Assembly (NCBI GenBank): GCA_947462875.1
Contig: CANHQJ010000018.1
Location: forward strand, 27,168-91,167
From: Verrucomicrobiia bacterium
Lineage (GTDB): Bacteria > Verrucomicrobiota > Verrucomicrobiia > Verrucomicrobiales > Akkermansiaceae
Reading direction: 5' to 3'
Length of the DNA: 64,000 bases
Shown: positions 6,668-16,670 of the stretch, piece by piece
Numbering within the stretch: position 1 is the first letter of the stretch
How the letters are laid out: every line of letters begins with the position of its first letter
The notes under the pieces: model-generated
What the model saw: only the letters and a program-made list of their open reading frames with translations
Database searches by the model: none
Told to the model about the DNA's origin: nothing
Position numbers and translations under genes: made by a program

Positions 6668-9493
6668 ATGCTGTTTCTGCATCCATGGATGTTGCTCGGA
6701 TTGGCAGCGATCGGCTTGCCGATCCTGATCCACTTGGTCCGGCGGCAGGCGGCGAAGCCCATCGACTGGGGCGCAATGCGGTTTTTGTTCGATACCATTT
6801 CCGTGCGACGGCGCAAGATGGAATGGGAGGACCTGCTGCTGATGGCGGCGCGTTGTTTGCTCATGGCATTGCTCGCGCTGGCGCTGGCGCGGCCTTTCAT
6901 GACGCCGGACTCGCAAGTGCCGTGGCTGTTTGTGTTGCCCGCGGCCTTGCTGGCCATCGCCTGCCTGGGAGCTTCCTTCGTGCTGAGCAGCCGCGGCCTG
7001 CGCTGGGGACTGCGTGGTTTTGGCGTGCTGTTGCTGCTTGTATCGGCGGCCTTGGGTTACTGGGAAAAGGAATTCAATCTGCGGCGCTTCGAGGCCAGCG
7101 GTCGACGCGATGTCGCGCTGGTGATCGATGCCTCAGCATCCATGGAGCTGACGCGCTCGGGCAAGTCCGTGTTCCAACTCGCGATCGAAGAGGCGAAACA
7201 ACTGGTGACCGAAGCGCCGCGCGGCACGGCATTCGTCGTGATTTTAGGCGGACCTTCGCCCGAGGCAAAAACGGCATCGCCCCTCACACACCGCGCCGAT
7301 GTATTGGGCGTGCTCGACTCCCTGCGTCCGCTCGGCGGCAGCTTCCGCGCGCATGAGGCGCTGGGCGTGGCGACGCTGGCGCTGGCACAGGGCAACAATA
7401 CCTCGAAGGAAATCATCGTCTTCACCGATGCCCAGCGCAGCGGCTGGAGGCTCGATGACCCCAGTGCCTGGAAGACCCTGCAGCAATCGTGGCAAGGACT
7501 GCCGACCGCACCGAAATTGCTGCTGCGAAACTTCGGCGAGCCGGAAACGTTCGGCAATGTTTCGTTAGCCTCCTGCACCAGTTCGCGCGCGGTGGTGGGC
7601 ACGGACCGTGAGGTTTCCTTGCGGGTGGAGGTGGTGAATACCGGGCGCAGCGCGATCACACCCGGCGTGATTACGTTCGAAGTCGATCAGAAAAAAGCCG
7701 GCCAAAGCTCGGTGGGCATCTTGCTGCCGGGCCAGCGCACGACGGTGGAATTTCCGCATCATTTCACCCAGCCCGGATCGCACGTGGTGCGCGTCAGCAC
7801 CGAGGCGGCGGATGATCTGGCGGTGGACAATCGCATCGAGATGGTGCAGTGGGTGCAGCAGCGCCTGCCGGTTTTGCTGGTCGATGGCAATCCGGCGGGT
7901 TCGTTTTTCGATCGCGCGGCGGGCTATACCGCGCTGGCGCTGGCTCCCGCGCTTTCGACGATCGCGGGCGAGCGCGATGAGTCGAAATTTCTGATGGACC
8001 CGCGTGTGGTATCGGCGGCACAACTCAAGCTCGATGACCTCGACGAAGCGCGTGTCATCGTGCTGGCCGATGTGCCGCGTTTGCCCGAGAGCCTGGCGGC
8101 CGCCATCTCGTCGAAAGTAACAACAGGCGCTGGCCTGATCGTGCTCGCGGGACCGCGGACGGAGGCGGAGTTTTACAATGCTTGGAACAGCCTGGACGGC
8201 GCCGTACTGCCTCTGGTGCTGGGCGAGGAAGCGACGGATGGGAAAGGAGTTTCGCCTGCCACGGCGACCTTCGTGCACGAATCGCTGGCGCTCTTTGCCA
8301 AACGCAGCGATCTCCCGGAAGCTCTGATCAAGCGCTGGCGCAAAACCGGCGGAGTCACCGAGCACGGCGTGCAGGCGGCGGCATTCAGCAATGGCGATGC
8401 GTTTCTCGCGACGAAAGCGTTAGGCAGCGGGCGCGTCCTGCTCAGCACCTGCGCCTTCGATGCCCGTGCGGGAAATCTCCCTGCTCGTCAGGCATTCGTG
8501 CCATTTGTCCACGAATGGATCGCCTGGGCGGCGGGAACGGGAACGCAATGGAATGTCGACTCGCTGTGGAGCCCCAGCGTGGCATTGACCCAATCGAGCG
8601 GCGGACTGATGGGCTACTATACTCGTAGTAAAATCCGCGACTCACAGGAGCTGCTGCAACGCGTGGATGCGGCGATTGATTTCGATTGGTCGCAGTCCGC
8701 GCCTGAGAAAAGCCTCCCGCGCGACCAATACACCGTGGTGTGGAAGGCGACCTTGCTGCCCCCGGTGACGGGCGAGTATGTGTTTGAGGCGGAGGTGAAC
8801 GATCAGCTCAGCATGACCGTAGGCGGTGATACCACATGGCGCTGGGAAGAAAACCAGAAGCCGAACGCGCGGATTTCGTTGGAGGCCGGACAGGGAGAGG
8901 AAGTGGAAATCCGCTACCAGCAGGAATGGGGCGCGGCTTATGTGCGATTGTATTGGACCACCCCGGGCGGCAAGCGGCAACTGATTCCCAGCTCGGCGTG
9001 GATCCCCACGTTGCCGTCATCGGACCCGATGCGCGTGATCGATCCGTTGGGTCTGCCGCGTGAGGCGCGGTTGCGCGTGGGGCGTCGTGGTCAGGAATTG
9101 CAAATCGACGGACCGGCCATCCCCGGCATCTATCAGGTGGCTGCCGATGTGCGACTGGCGGAACTGTTTCAGGTCAAGCCAGCGAGCCTGCTGCCCGTGG
9201 CGGTGCGGCGCGATGCGGAGGAGAGCGTGTTTGCCGCGATGAGCGAGGAGGATCTCGCGCTGATGCGGGCGCATGGCGATTTGCTGTTGCCGCAGTCACT
9301 GGCGGACATGCTGGCTGTGCTGCAGGGCAAGGGATTCGGCCGTGAAATCGCCCGCTGGCTCGCGTTTGCCGCGGTGGCGTTTTTCCTGTTAGAGAGTCTA
9401 CTGGCGCGCTGGGTGGCGAAGTCGCGTCGCTCCGCCGAGGACGTGCGGGTGGAGTTCGGCGAAAACACGGTATGGAGAGGAGGTCTGCGATGA
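6668..9493 (+). CDS. BatA-like membrane protein with vWA and PA14 domains
   Basis: A 941-residue membrane protein. The N-terminal BatA/aerotolerance region (1-80) has the typical Phe-Leu-His-Pro-Trp start and a double helix hairpin; further helices lie near 85-107 and 115-132. A vWA domain begins at about 149 with MIDAS Asp-Ala-Ser-Ala-Ser (155-159). Residues about 647-780 look like a PA14 domain: it opens with Gly-Tyr-Tyr and contains Gly-Glu-Tyr-Val-Phe-Glu and Val-Arg-Leu-Tyr-Trp. PA14 domains usually bind glycans. A last helix lies near 904-925. The ATG touches the previous TAA. Ordinary BatA proteins are about 330 residues, so this is a much enlarged form, probably displaying the PA14 part outside the membrane. 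Confidence 0.85.
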   Translation: MLFLHPWMLLGLAAIGLPILIHLVRRQAAKPIDWGAMRFLFDTISVRRRKMEWEDLLLMAARCLLMALLALALARPFMTPDSQVPWLFVLPAALLAIACLGASFVLSSRGLRWGLRGFGVLLLLVSAALGYWEKEFNLRRFEASGRRDVALVIDASASMELTRSGKSVFQLAIEEAKQLVTEAPRGTAFVVILGGPSPEAKTASPLTHRADVLGVLDSLRPLGGSFRAHEALGVATLALAQGNNTSKEIIVFTDAQRSGWRLDDPSAWKTLQQSWQGLPTAPKLLLRNFGEPETFGNVSLASCTSSRAVVGTDREVSLRVEVVNTGRSAITPGVITFEVDQKKAGQSSVGILLPGQRTTVEFPHHFTQPGSHVVRVSTEAADDLAVDNRIEMVQWVQQRLPVLLVDGNPAGSFFDRAAGYTALALAPALSTIAGERDESKFLMDPRVVSAAQLKLDDLDEARVIVLADVPRLPESLAAAISSKVTTGAGLIVLAGPRTEAEFYNAWNSLDGAVLPLVLGEEATDGKGVSPATATFVHESLALFAKRSDLPEALIKRWRKTGGVTEHGVQAAAFSNGDAFLATKALGSGRVLLSTCAFDARAGNLPARQAFVPFVHEWIAWAAGTGTQWNVDSLWSPSVALTQSSGGLMGYYTRSKIRDSQELLQRVDAAIDFDWSQSAPEKSLPRDQYTVVWKATLLPPVTGEYVFEAEVNDQLSMTVGGDTTWRWEENQKPNARISLEAGQGEEVEIRYQQEWGAAYVRLYWTTPGGKRQLIPSSAWIPTLPSSDPMRVIDPLGLPREARLRVGRRGQELQIDGPAIPGIYQVAADVRLAELFQVKPASLLPVAVRRDAEESVFAAMSEEDLALMRAHGDLLLPQSLADMLAVLQGKGFGREIARWLAFAAVAFFLLESLLARWVAKSRRSAEDVRVEFGENTVWRGGLR
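8614..8630 (-). repeat. Dispersed 17-bp palindromic motif, copy 2
   Basis: On the minus strand TACTAC-GAGT-AT-A-GTAG, an exact match to TACTAYNNNNATMGTAG. It lies at the beginning of the PA14 domain codons in the BatA-like gene and encodes part of Gly-Tyr-Tyr-Thr-Arg-Ser on the plus strand. Confidence 0.7.
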
Positions 9494-11901
9494 AATCGTT
9501 GGTGCGTTTGGTGGCGGTGTTTCTCGGGGTGTGGGCGATCCTATTCGGTCTGTCGCAGGTCATCCGCATCGCGCCCACGTGGCCGCTGTGGGCCCCTGCT
9601 CTGGCGTTTTCGTTAGGCTGGGAGCTGCTGGTTTTTCTCACCCGCTATGAGCGCGGTGCGGTGACTCAAACGCGCGCGCGCTGGATGCTGATCCTGCGCG
9701 GCACGGCACTGGTATTGCTGCTGTGGATGTTGATCGAGCCAACGTGGGTGCGCAAGGTGACGCAGGAACGCCAGCGCCAGATCATGGTGATGGTGGATGA
9801 TTCGGCATCGATGCATTTGCAGGATGATGGCGCCGCAGCGACGCGCACGGCGCTGGCGCAGCAGGCTCTCGCCGATGCGAAAATCATCGAGACGTTGGAG
9901 CAAAGCAGCAAGGTGCGGACGGTCCATTTCGCCCGCAGTGTGCGTGAGGGTGAAACGCGCATGCCGGATGGCTGGGCGGACGCGACGGACCTGGCCTCGG
10001 CGCTGGGTCACGCGCTCGAACAAATCCCGCCGGATGAACTGGCCGGCGTGGTGCTGTTGAGCGATGGCCGCCACAACCGCCCCGATCGGGTGGAGGACAT
10101 CGCGCGGCGTTTCGGCATCCTCGATGCGCCCGTGGGCATCGTCGGCATCGGCAGCGCCACGCCTCCGCGCGATGCGGCCATCGTTTCCGTGGATGCTCCG
10201 GAGGCCATCCACCTGGGCGACCGCATGCGTGTCAGCGCGAAGGTGAAATTCGATGGCTACAAGGGCCAGAAGGCGAAAGTTTTTCTGCGGCGAGGCGAAA
10301 AGACTCTCGAAGAGCGCGAGATCACCATCCCGCAGGATTACCACCGCGAGGATCTGCGTTTTGTGCATTTGCCGGAGGAAGGCGGCGTGGGGGAATACCG
10401 CATCGAGATCGCGAATCTGGGCAACGAGCGCTTCGCCGATAACAATCACTGGGACTTCGAAACCTCCATCACGGATGCGCGCACGAATGTTTTGTTAGTG
10501 GACAGCCATCCGCGCTGGGAGTTCCGCTACCTGCGCAATCTGTTTTACGGGCGCGACAAGTCGGTGCACTTGCAGTCGGTGCTGTTGCATCCGGATCAGA
10601 TCGCGGGGCAGCAGGTGGTGCCGGTGGCGGCATCGGCCTCGCGCCCCTTCGGTGAAGCGCAGGCAACGCAGCTGCCGACAAGCGAAGAGGAGTGGCGGAA
10701 GTTTGACGTGATCATTCTCGGCGACGTGGAGGCGGAAGCGCTCGATGCCGCGACGTGGAACATCATTTCCCGCTGCGTCAATGAGCGCGCGGCCCTGCTG
10801 GTGCTGATCGCCGGACCACGTGCCATGCCGCATGCGCTGGTCGCGGAGGAGGCGCGCGCACTGGTACCGGCAGAGCTCGATTGGGGCGCGCGCGAGTATT
10901 TCACGGACCAGCAAAAATCCTTCCGCTGGCAGCTCACCGCCGAGGGACAGCGCCATCCCGTGACCCAGCAGAGCAACGGCGATCAGAGCCATGAGGAGCT
11001 GTGGGCGGGCTTCGCCGAGCTCTCGTGGCGTCATCCGATCACCGGCATCAAGGCGGGTGCGGAAATTTTGCTCACACAGGCACCGGCGCGCAGTTCGGGC
11101 ACCGTGACCGCCGCCGCGGATCTGAATCGCGCGCTCGCCGATCTCGCCAAACGCCGCCAGCAAGAGGTGGAATCGGCACTGCTGGTGACGCGTCAGACGG
11201 GCAAAGGAAAAGTCGCCCTGCTGCTGACCGATCGCACCTGGCGACTGCGCGAGGGAGCGGGCGATGTCTATCACCACCGCTTCTGGGGAAATCTCGTGCG
11301 TTGGGGCGCGGGACCGCAGTTGCGCGCGGGCGGCAAGCAGGCGCGCATGGGGACCGATCAGTTGACATACACGCCGGATGATCCGATCACCGTGACCACG
11401 CGTTTGCGCGATGCCGCGCTGGCTCCGGTGAGCCAGGCGACATTGCAAGCGGAAGTGCTGCAGGACGGCGTCGTGCTGCGCAGCGTGACCATGCGGGAAT
11501 TGCCGGAATCGAACGGTCTCTATGAGGCGGCGCTGCCTTCGTTAGAGCAGGCCGGACGTTACGAAATCCGCGTGCAAGGGCCGCAAGTCGCGCAGGCCAT
11601 GCTGGCCGAGGATGGCAAGGATTTGCAGACCAGCATCCGCGTGGTGGGATCGCGCGGACCGGTGGAGCTGGCAGATACAACTCTCCACCTGCCGCTCCTG
11701 GAAACCATCGCCAGCCTTTCCGGTGGCAAGGTCGTGCGCCCGGAAAACGCGGCGGACTTATTGCCCCTGTTTCTCCGCAACAAGGCGGAAAAGGAGGAGA
11801 TTCGCGAAATTTCATTGTGGGATCAGTGGATGGTATTAGCATTGCTACTGATCGTTTTATCCGCCGAATGGGTGATCCGCCGCGGTGCCGGTCTACCCTA
11901 A
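9490..11901 (+). CDS. Large vWA-domain membrane protein (BatB-like)
   Basis: An 803-residue protein. The ATG overlaps the previous stop in ATGA, with a strong GGAGAGGAGG ribosome site 6 bases upstream; this is preferred to the in-frame ATG at 9472. Helices at about 5-24, 33-51 and 66-83 precede a vWA domain with MIDAS Asp-Asp-Ser-Ala-Ser (103-107) and Leu-Leu-Ser-Asp-Gly-Arg. The middle part (Val-Leu-Leu-Val-Asp-Ser-His-Pro-Arg-Trp-Glu) resembles the glutamine-amidotransferase-like region of planctomycete proteins of this type. A C-terminal helix lies near 778-796. Fourth gene of the MoxR operon; likely a membrane partner of the ATPase. Confidence 0.85.
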   Translation: MKSLVRLVAVFLGVWAILFGLSQVIRIAPTWPLWAPALAFSLGWELLVFLTRYERGAVTQTRARWMLILRGTALVLLLWMLIEPTWVRKVTQERQRQIMVMVDDSASMHLQDDGAAATRTALAQQALADAKIIETLEQSSKVRTVHFARSVREGETRMPDGWADATDLASALGHALEQIPPDELAGVVLLSDGRHNRPDRVEDIARRFGILDAPVGIVGIGSATPPRDAAIVSVDAPEAIHLGDRMRVSAKVKFDGYKGQKAKVFLRRGEKTLEEREITIPQDYHREDLRFVHLPEEGGVGEYRIEIANLGNERFADNNHWDFETSITDARTNVLLVDSHPRWEFRYLRNLFYGRDKSVHLQSVLLHPDQIAGQQVVPVAASASRPFGEAQATQLPTSEEEWRKFDVIILGDVEAEALDAATWNIISRCVNERAALLVLIAGPRAMPHALVAEEARALVPAELDWGAREYFTDQQKSFRWQLTAEGQRHPVTQQSNGDQSHEELWAGFAELSWRHPITGIKAGAEILLTQAPARSSGTVTAAADLNRALADLAKRRQQEVESALLVTRQTGKGKVALLLTDRTWRLREGAGDVYHHRFWGNLVRWGAGPQLRAGGKQARMGTDQLTYTPDDPITVTTRLRDAALAPVSQATLQAEVLQDGVVLRSVTMRELPESNGLYEAALPSLEQAGRYEIRVQGPQVAQAMLAEDGKDLQTSIRVVGSRGPVELADTTLHLPLLETIASLSGGKVVRPENAADLLPLFLRNKAEKEEIREISLWDQWMVLALLLIVLSAEWVIRRGAGLP

Positions 11902-11914
11902 CCGAATTTGTCTT

Positions 11915-14900
11915 ATGTCAGAAAAATCCTCACCTTCTTCGATCGATCAATCACTCGCCGCCCTGCTGCGCCAGATCCGTCGCACGCAGGCCTGGCGCGC
12001 TTGCTGGATGCTGACGACCGTCGCACTCTGCGGACTGCTCCTCATCATGGCGGTGGACTGGTTCCTGGCGCCGGTACCGACATGGGCGCGATGGGCGCTT
12101 TTCGGCACATGGCTCGTCGCCGTTTTACTGACGGCGAAACACGCGCTGTCACCCCTGATGCGAAAGATTTCCCCCGTGGCCTTGGCGCGGTGGCTGGAAC
12201 TGCGTCATCCGGAAATGCAGGAACGCATCAGCACGGCGCTGGAATTGCAGGGACAGGAGCGCGGTATTTCCGCGGGATTGTTAGAAGAACTGCGTCGCGC
12301 GGCGGAGATGGATGCGGAAAAAGTCGATGCGCGGATGGAGGTGAAGTCAGTGAGCAACCTGCGCCGCTGGGCGCGTCCCGCGCTGGCCTTGCTGGCGGTG
12401 TTCGCTTTGCTGCTCGCACTGTGGCCGCAGCAATCGGTGCGACTGCTGGTGCGCGCGGTGGCTCCTTTTTCGAGCTATGGCAATGCCGGTGCCGCTTCGT
12501 TTGTGATCGCGCCAGGTGATATCGAATTGTTAGAGGGCGATGCGCTGCAAATCCGAGTGAACTATCAGGGCACAGCCCCCGCCGTTTCGCTCCGCACCAA
12601 ATGGGAAAATGGCGTCAATGCCGAGGAAGCGCTCGCCCGGACCGGCGATGCGTATGTTTATCAGCTCGATCCCGTGACACGCAGTTTCCGCTACGCGGCG
12701 CTGGCAGGACGCGATGAGAGCGACTGGTTTGCCGTCACCGTCTGGCCGCGCCCGGCTCTGGTCGATGCGAAGTTGCGCGTGGAAGCGCCGGCCTATCTCG
12801 ATCGCGAGCCGGTGATGGAACCGCTCGATGACCAGGTCACCGCCGTGTGCGGCACCACGTTTCATTTGCTGGCGAAAACCAATACCGCGATCGAATCAGC
12901 GCGTCTGGAGATCGGCGGAAAAAGTGTGGCGGAGGCCACCGTGACCGGCATTTCCGGCACCAGCCAGATCGACTTGCCCTGGCAGCTCGAAGAGCCGGGC
13001 CTGGTCGAAGCGAAAGTGATACTGCGCCATCGTCTCGGTCACGACATCGAAGCGCACGCGTTTGCCATCGAATTGTTAGAGGACCAGGCGCCGCAAGTCG
13101 TCTTGCTCAGCCCCATCCAGAAGGAACTGCGCTTGCGCGCGGATGAGCAACTGGAACTGCGCTATGATGTCGTGGAAGATCATGCCCTGTCGCGAGTCGC
13201 AGTGGAACTCAACGACAACGGCAACCGCAGCATCGCGCTCGGACAAAACCTGCCCTATCGCGTGGAGGGCAGCCGACCACAGCGCTTTCGCGGCAGCAGC
13301 ATGCTATCGATCGGCGATCTGATGACGCGCATGGGGAATAAACGCGATTTCCGCATCCGCCTCAAAGCACAGGACGGCAAGCCCGCCGAGCGCTCGGGTC
13401 CGGGCATCGGCTACTCCGAGTGGCTGCGCATCCGCATCGATGAAAATGCCGAGTCGCTCGTGCGCCAGGAACTGCGCGAGCAACACGAGGGCGCGATGAA
13501 GGAGATCGACAAAACCATCCAGGAAGTGCGCGAGGCCCGCCAGCGCATGGACCAGCACAAGGAACAGGTGAAGAAAGGAGAACTTACCCCGCAGGCCGAA
13601 AAGAACCTGCAAGAGGCGGCGGAGAAACTGGCGGGCGCGCAGGAAAAAAGCAATGAGCTCGCGAAAAAAATGGAGGAGAGCGTCCACGCGCCTCTGGCGA
13701 ATGATGTGAAACAGGCTGCGGAAAAAATGCAACAAAGCCGCGAGAATATGGAGAACGCGCCTTTGCAGGATGAGTCCGCCCAGCGCGAGGACAAAATGCA
13801 GCAAGCCCGCGACCAAGCCGAGGAATCGATCCGCCAGCTCGAGCAGGTGAAGCAGGAGATGCAAAAACAGAATCAAAAAATCCAGGATCTCGCCCGCCTG
13901 CAAGAGCTCGCGCAAAAGCAACAGGAAGTCGCACGACAAGCACAACAAAACACGGAGAAACAAGATCCGGCGGAGCAGAAGGAATGGCAGGAACAGCAGG
14001 AGCAAGTGGCGCAACAACTTCGCCAGGAACTGCAGCAACAACCACAGGCACTGGCGGAGGCCCTGAAACAACAGGCAGAACAGGCCCAGCAACTCGCCGA
14101 ACAGGCGAAGGACATCGCACAGGCCCAGGAGGAATTGCAGCAACAAGCGCAACAAGCGGCGCAGGATCAGGCGAACAAAGAACCCGGCGCCGAGGAAACG
14201 CAGCAGGCGATCCAACAAGCGCTCGCAAAGGAGCAAGCGGAGATCGCCGCCGAGACGCAGGAACAGTTGGAGCAAGCGCGCGAGCAACGCAATGAACTCG
14301 CCGACCAACTCCCCGCCGCGAGCAACGCCACGGAAAAAGCCAAGGAGCAACTCGCCGCAGAATCTCCCAACGATGCCGCCGAAGCCACCGCCGAAGCACA
14401 AAAGGCGTTGGAAAAAGCCACCGCGCAGGCCGAGGCCGCCGCCAAGGAAAGTGCCGAGGCCGCCGAAGCCGCTGCCAACGAACAAGCGCAGGCACAAGGC
14501 GAAGGAGCGGAACCCGCCGATGCCGCCGCGCAGGAACAGGCCGCCAACGAACTCGCCAACGCCGCCGAGGCGCTGGAGCAATTGGCCGAGCGCCAGGAAA
14601 TGGTCGCCGAGGCCGCGCAAGCGCTTGCCGAGGGCGACACCGGCAAGGCGCTGGAGCAGTTGCAGCAGGCCCAGGCCCAACGCGCCCAGGAACTCGCCGA
14701 GGCCATCGCCGCCGCACCTCAGGCGCAGCCCTCCGGCCCCATGCAACAAGCGGAGCAAAACAGCCAGCAAGGCAGTCAACAAGCCCAGCAGGCCGCCCAA
14801 CAGGCGCAGCAAGGCCAGCAACAACAAGCCGCACAGCAGCACGCGCAGGCGCAACAGAATTTCGCCCAAAGCGCCGCCGCCCTGGAACAAGCCGCTCAAC

Positions 14901-15403
14901 AAATGTCCGCCGCCGCCGCGCAGGCCGCCCAACAACCGACCCCCGCCTCGCAGGCACAGGCATCGCCGCAAGACCTTGCACAGGCGTTTTCCCAGGCCGC
15001 GCAGGCGAGTCAAAACGCCTCACCGCAGCAGGCCGCGCAGCAATCACAGCAAGCCTCGCAAGCGCTGCAACAAGCCGCGCAATCGGCCAAGGCCAAGATG
15101 CAAGGCCAAAACCCCACCTCACCACGCCCGGGCACCCCACAGCCACAGACCGCCCAACAACCCGGCGAATCCCCACAACAACCCGGCACCACTGCCGGCG
15201 CAAACGAGCACCCGCCCGAACCGGATCCCGTCCTGCCACCGGAGCTCGCCAAGCTCGGCATCAGCGCCGCGGATTGGGAAAAAATCCAGAACAGCCTGCG
15301 CTCGGATGTGGGCAGCGGCGGCGCGCAAGCCATTCCCGAAGAATACCGCGAACTGGTGAAAGGTTATTTCCAGAGCATGTCGCAAAATCCCTCCAAAAAA
15401 TAA
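11915..15403 (+). CDS. Giant DUF4175-type membrane protein with a Gln/Ala-rich helical region
   Basis: An 1162-residue protein. Helices lie at about 31-50, 57-75 and 146-168; residues 170-520 form an extracytoplasmic beta-rich region typical of DUF4175 proteins. From about 520 to 1085 the sequence is dominated by Gln, Ala and Glu with heptad-like spacing, a very long coiled coil. A Pro-rich linker follows, then a conserved-looking tail ending Ile-Pro-Glu-Glu-Tyr-Arg-Glu-Leu-Val-Lys-Gly-Tyr-Phe (about 1142-1154). The ATG at 11915 is 13 bases after the previous stop. Many frames are open on the opposite strand here because of the repetitive CAG/GCC codons; they are shadows. Its job in the operon is unknown; a spanning or tethering role is inferred. 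Confidence 0.82.
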   Translation: MSEKSSPSSIDQSLAALLRQIRRTQAWRACWMLTTVALCGLLLIMAVDWFLAPVPTWARWALFGTWLVAVLLTAKHALSPLMRKISPVALARWLELRHPEMQERISTALELQGQERGISAGLLEELRRAAEMDAEKVDARMEVKSVSNLRRWARPALALLAVFALLLALWPQQSVRLLVRAVAPFSSYGNAGAASFVIAPGDIELLEGDALQIRVNYQGTAPAVSLRTKWENGVNAEEALARTGDAYVYQLDPVTRSFRYAALAGRDESDWFAVTVWPRPALVDAKLRVEAPAYLDREPVMEPLDDQVTAVCGTTFHLLAKTNTAIESARLEIGGKSVAEATVTGISGTSQIDLPWQLEEPGLVEAKVILRHRLGHDIEAHAFAIELLEDQAPQVVLLSPIQKELRLRADEQLELRYDVVEDHALSRVAVELNDNGNRSIALGQNLPYRVEGSRPQRFRGSSMLSIGDLMTRMGNKRDFRIRLKAQDGKPAERSGPGIGYSEWLRIRIDENAESLVRQELREQHEGAMKEIDKTIQEVREARQRMDQHKEQVKKGELTPQAEKNLQEAAEKLAGAQEKSNELAKKMEESVHAPLANDVKQAAEKMQQSRENMENAPLQDESAQREDKMQQARDQAEESIRQLEQVKQEMQKQNQKIQDLARLQELAQKQQEVARQAQQNTEKQDPAEQKEWQEQQEQVAQQLRQELQQQPQALAEALKQQAEQAQQLAEQAKDIAQAQEELQQQAQQAAQDQANKEPGAEETQQAIQQALAKEQAEIAAETQEQLEQAREQRNELADQLPAASNATEKAKEQLAAESPNDAAEATAEAQKALEKATAQAEAAAKESAEAAEAAANEQAQAQGEGAEPADAAAQEQAANELANAAEALEQLAERQEMVAEAAQALAEGDTGKALEQLQQAQAQRAQELAEAIAAAPQAQPSGPMQQAEQNSQQGSQQAQQAAQQAQQGQQQQAAQQHAQAQQNFAQSAAALEQAAQQMSAAAAQAAQQPTPASQAQASPQDLAQAFSQAAQASQNASPQQAAQQSQQASQALQQAAQSAKAKMQGQNPTSPRPGTPQPQTAQQPGESPQQPGTTAGANEHPPEPDPVLPPELAKLGISAADWEKIQNSLRSDVGSGGAQAIPEEYRELVKGYFQSMSQNPSKK

Positions 15404-15404
15404 C

Positions 15405-16463
15405 ATGAAGCGTCTTTTTCTTGCCATCGCCACCATGCTGTTCCTGCCCCTCGCCAGTGCCGAGGAGGGACTGGATCCCATTTTCGCGAAGTGGCGCGAT
15501 CGCGTCGATCCCTCCGTCGAAAAAGCCCTCGCCTATCTCGCCCGCGTGCAGAAAGCCGATGGCTCGTTTCCGGAAAATTTCGGCGAATCCACCGGCATCC
15601 CCGCGTTGGTCGGCATGACGTTTCTCTCGAAAGGCCACCTGCCCACCGAGGGCCCCTACACCGAAACGATCAACAAGTGCATCGATTTCATCCTCGCCAA
15701 TCAGCGCGAGGACGGGCTGTTCGAAAAAGGCCACGCCGGCAGCGGCCCGATGTATGCGCACAACATCGCCACCTTGTTTCTCTCGGAGGTCAGCGGCATG
15801 GTCGAGCCCGGGCGTCAGAAAAAAATCAACGTCGCCCTGCCCAAGGCGCTGCATCTCATCCTGCGCGCCCAGGCCGTGAAAAAGGATGAACGCAACCGCG
15901 GCGGCTGGCGCTACCATCCGGGATCGAACGATAGCGATACCTCATGCAGCGGCTGGGCATTGATGGCGCTGCGCTCCGCCAAGCTCAATGGCGCCGCTGT
16001 GCCGGATGAAGCGATCCAAAACGCCGTGAACTACCTCAAACGCCACCAACACAAAACCAAAGGCAGCTTCGGCTATACCGATTACGAAGACCACGCCCGC
16101 TCGCTCACGGGCATGGGCCTGCTGTGTCTGGAATTGTGCGGGCAGCACGGCAAACCGGAAACCATCGCGGCGGCCGACTATGTGATGAAAACCTACCGCG
16201 ATCTCCCGGGTGACCAATTCGAATTTTACGGCAACTACTACAACGCCCAAGGCACCTTCCAAATCGGCGGGCGTTACTGGAGCGAATACGCCGAATGGAT
16301 GTACGACACCTATCTGAAAAAACAAAACGACGACGGCTCCTGGAACAGCAATGAAGCCGGCCGCGTCTATGGCACCTCGATCATGGTCCTGGCCTTCACC
16401 GTCCCCTACCGCCAACTCCCCATCTACCAACGCGACGAAACCGTGGCGGAAGAGGGGGAGTGA
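15405..16463 (+). CDS. Secreted prenyltransferase/squalene-cyclase-fold protein
   Basis: A 352-residue protein with a signal peptide (cleavage after Leu-Ala-Ser-Ala, about 18). It shows repeated Gln-x-x-Asp-Gly-Ser-Phe/Trp units (near 46, 100, 215 and 312), the pattern of the alpha/alpha toroid in squalene-hopene cyclases and prenyltransferase beta subunits. No Asp-x-Asp-Asp cyclase acid motif is visible, so a catalytic terpene cyclase is unlikely. The start codon follows the DUF4175 stop by one base, making it the last gene of the MoxR operon. Similar secreted proteins often accompany this operon in Planctomycetes; function is not established. Confidence 0.8.
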   Translation: MKRLFLAIATMLFLPLASAEEGLDPIFAKWRDRVDPSVEKALAYLARVQKADGSFPENFGESTGIPALVGMTFLSKGHLPTEGPYTETINKCIDFILANQREDGLFEKGHAGSGPMYAHNIATLFLSEVSGMVEPGRQKKINVALPKALHLILRAQAVKKDERNRGGWRYHPGSNDSDTSCSGWALMALRSAKLNGAAVPDEAIQNAVNYLKRHQHKTKGSFGYTDYEDHARSLTGMGLLCLELCGQHGKPETIAAADYVMKTYRDLPGDQFEFYGNYYNAQGTFQIGGRYWSEYAEWMYDTYLKKQNDDGSWNSNEAGRVYGTSIMVLAFTVPYRQLPIYQRDETVAEEGE

Positions 16464-16670
16464 GGCATAGATCTCTGCGCTCGTTATCGAATCACATCGT
16501 GCGTCAAAAACGACATCCCAAAAACAGAGGACTATTACCATTCACAATTTCAATCGTGAGAAAATGCCAATCCTCATGACGTCGCGGCCCAACGGGACGC
16601 TTTATGATGCACCAACCGTTACCGGGAATTTGTGTTTGGACTTCCTGCCATTTGATAACAAGGCAGCGAT

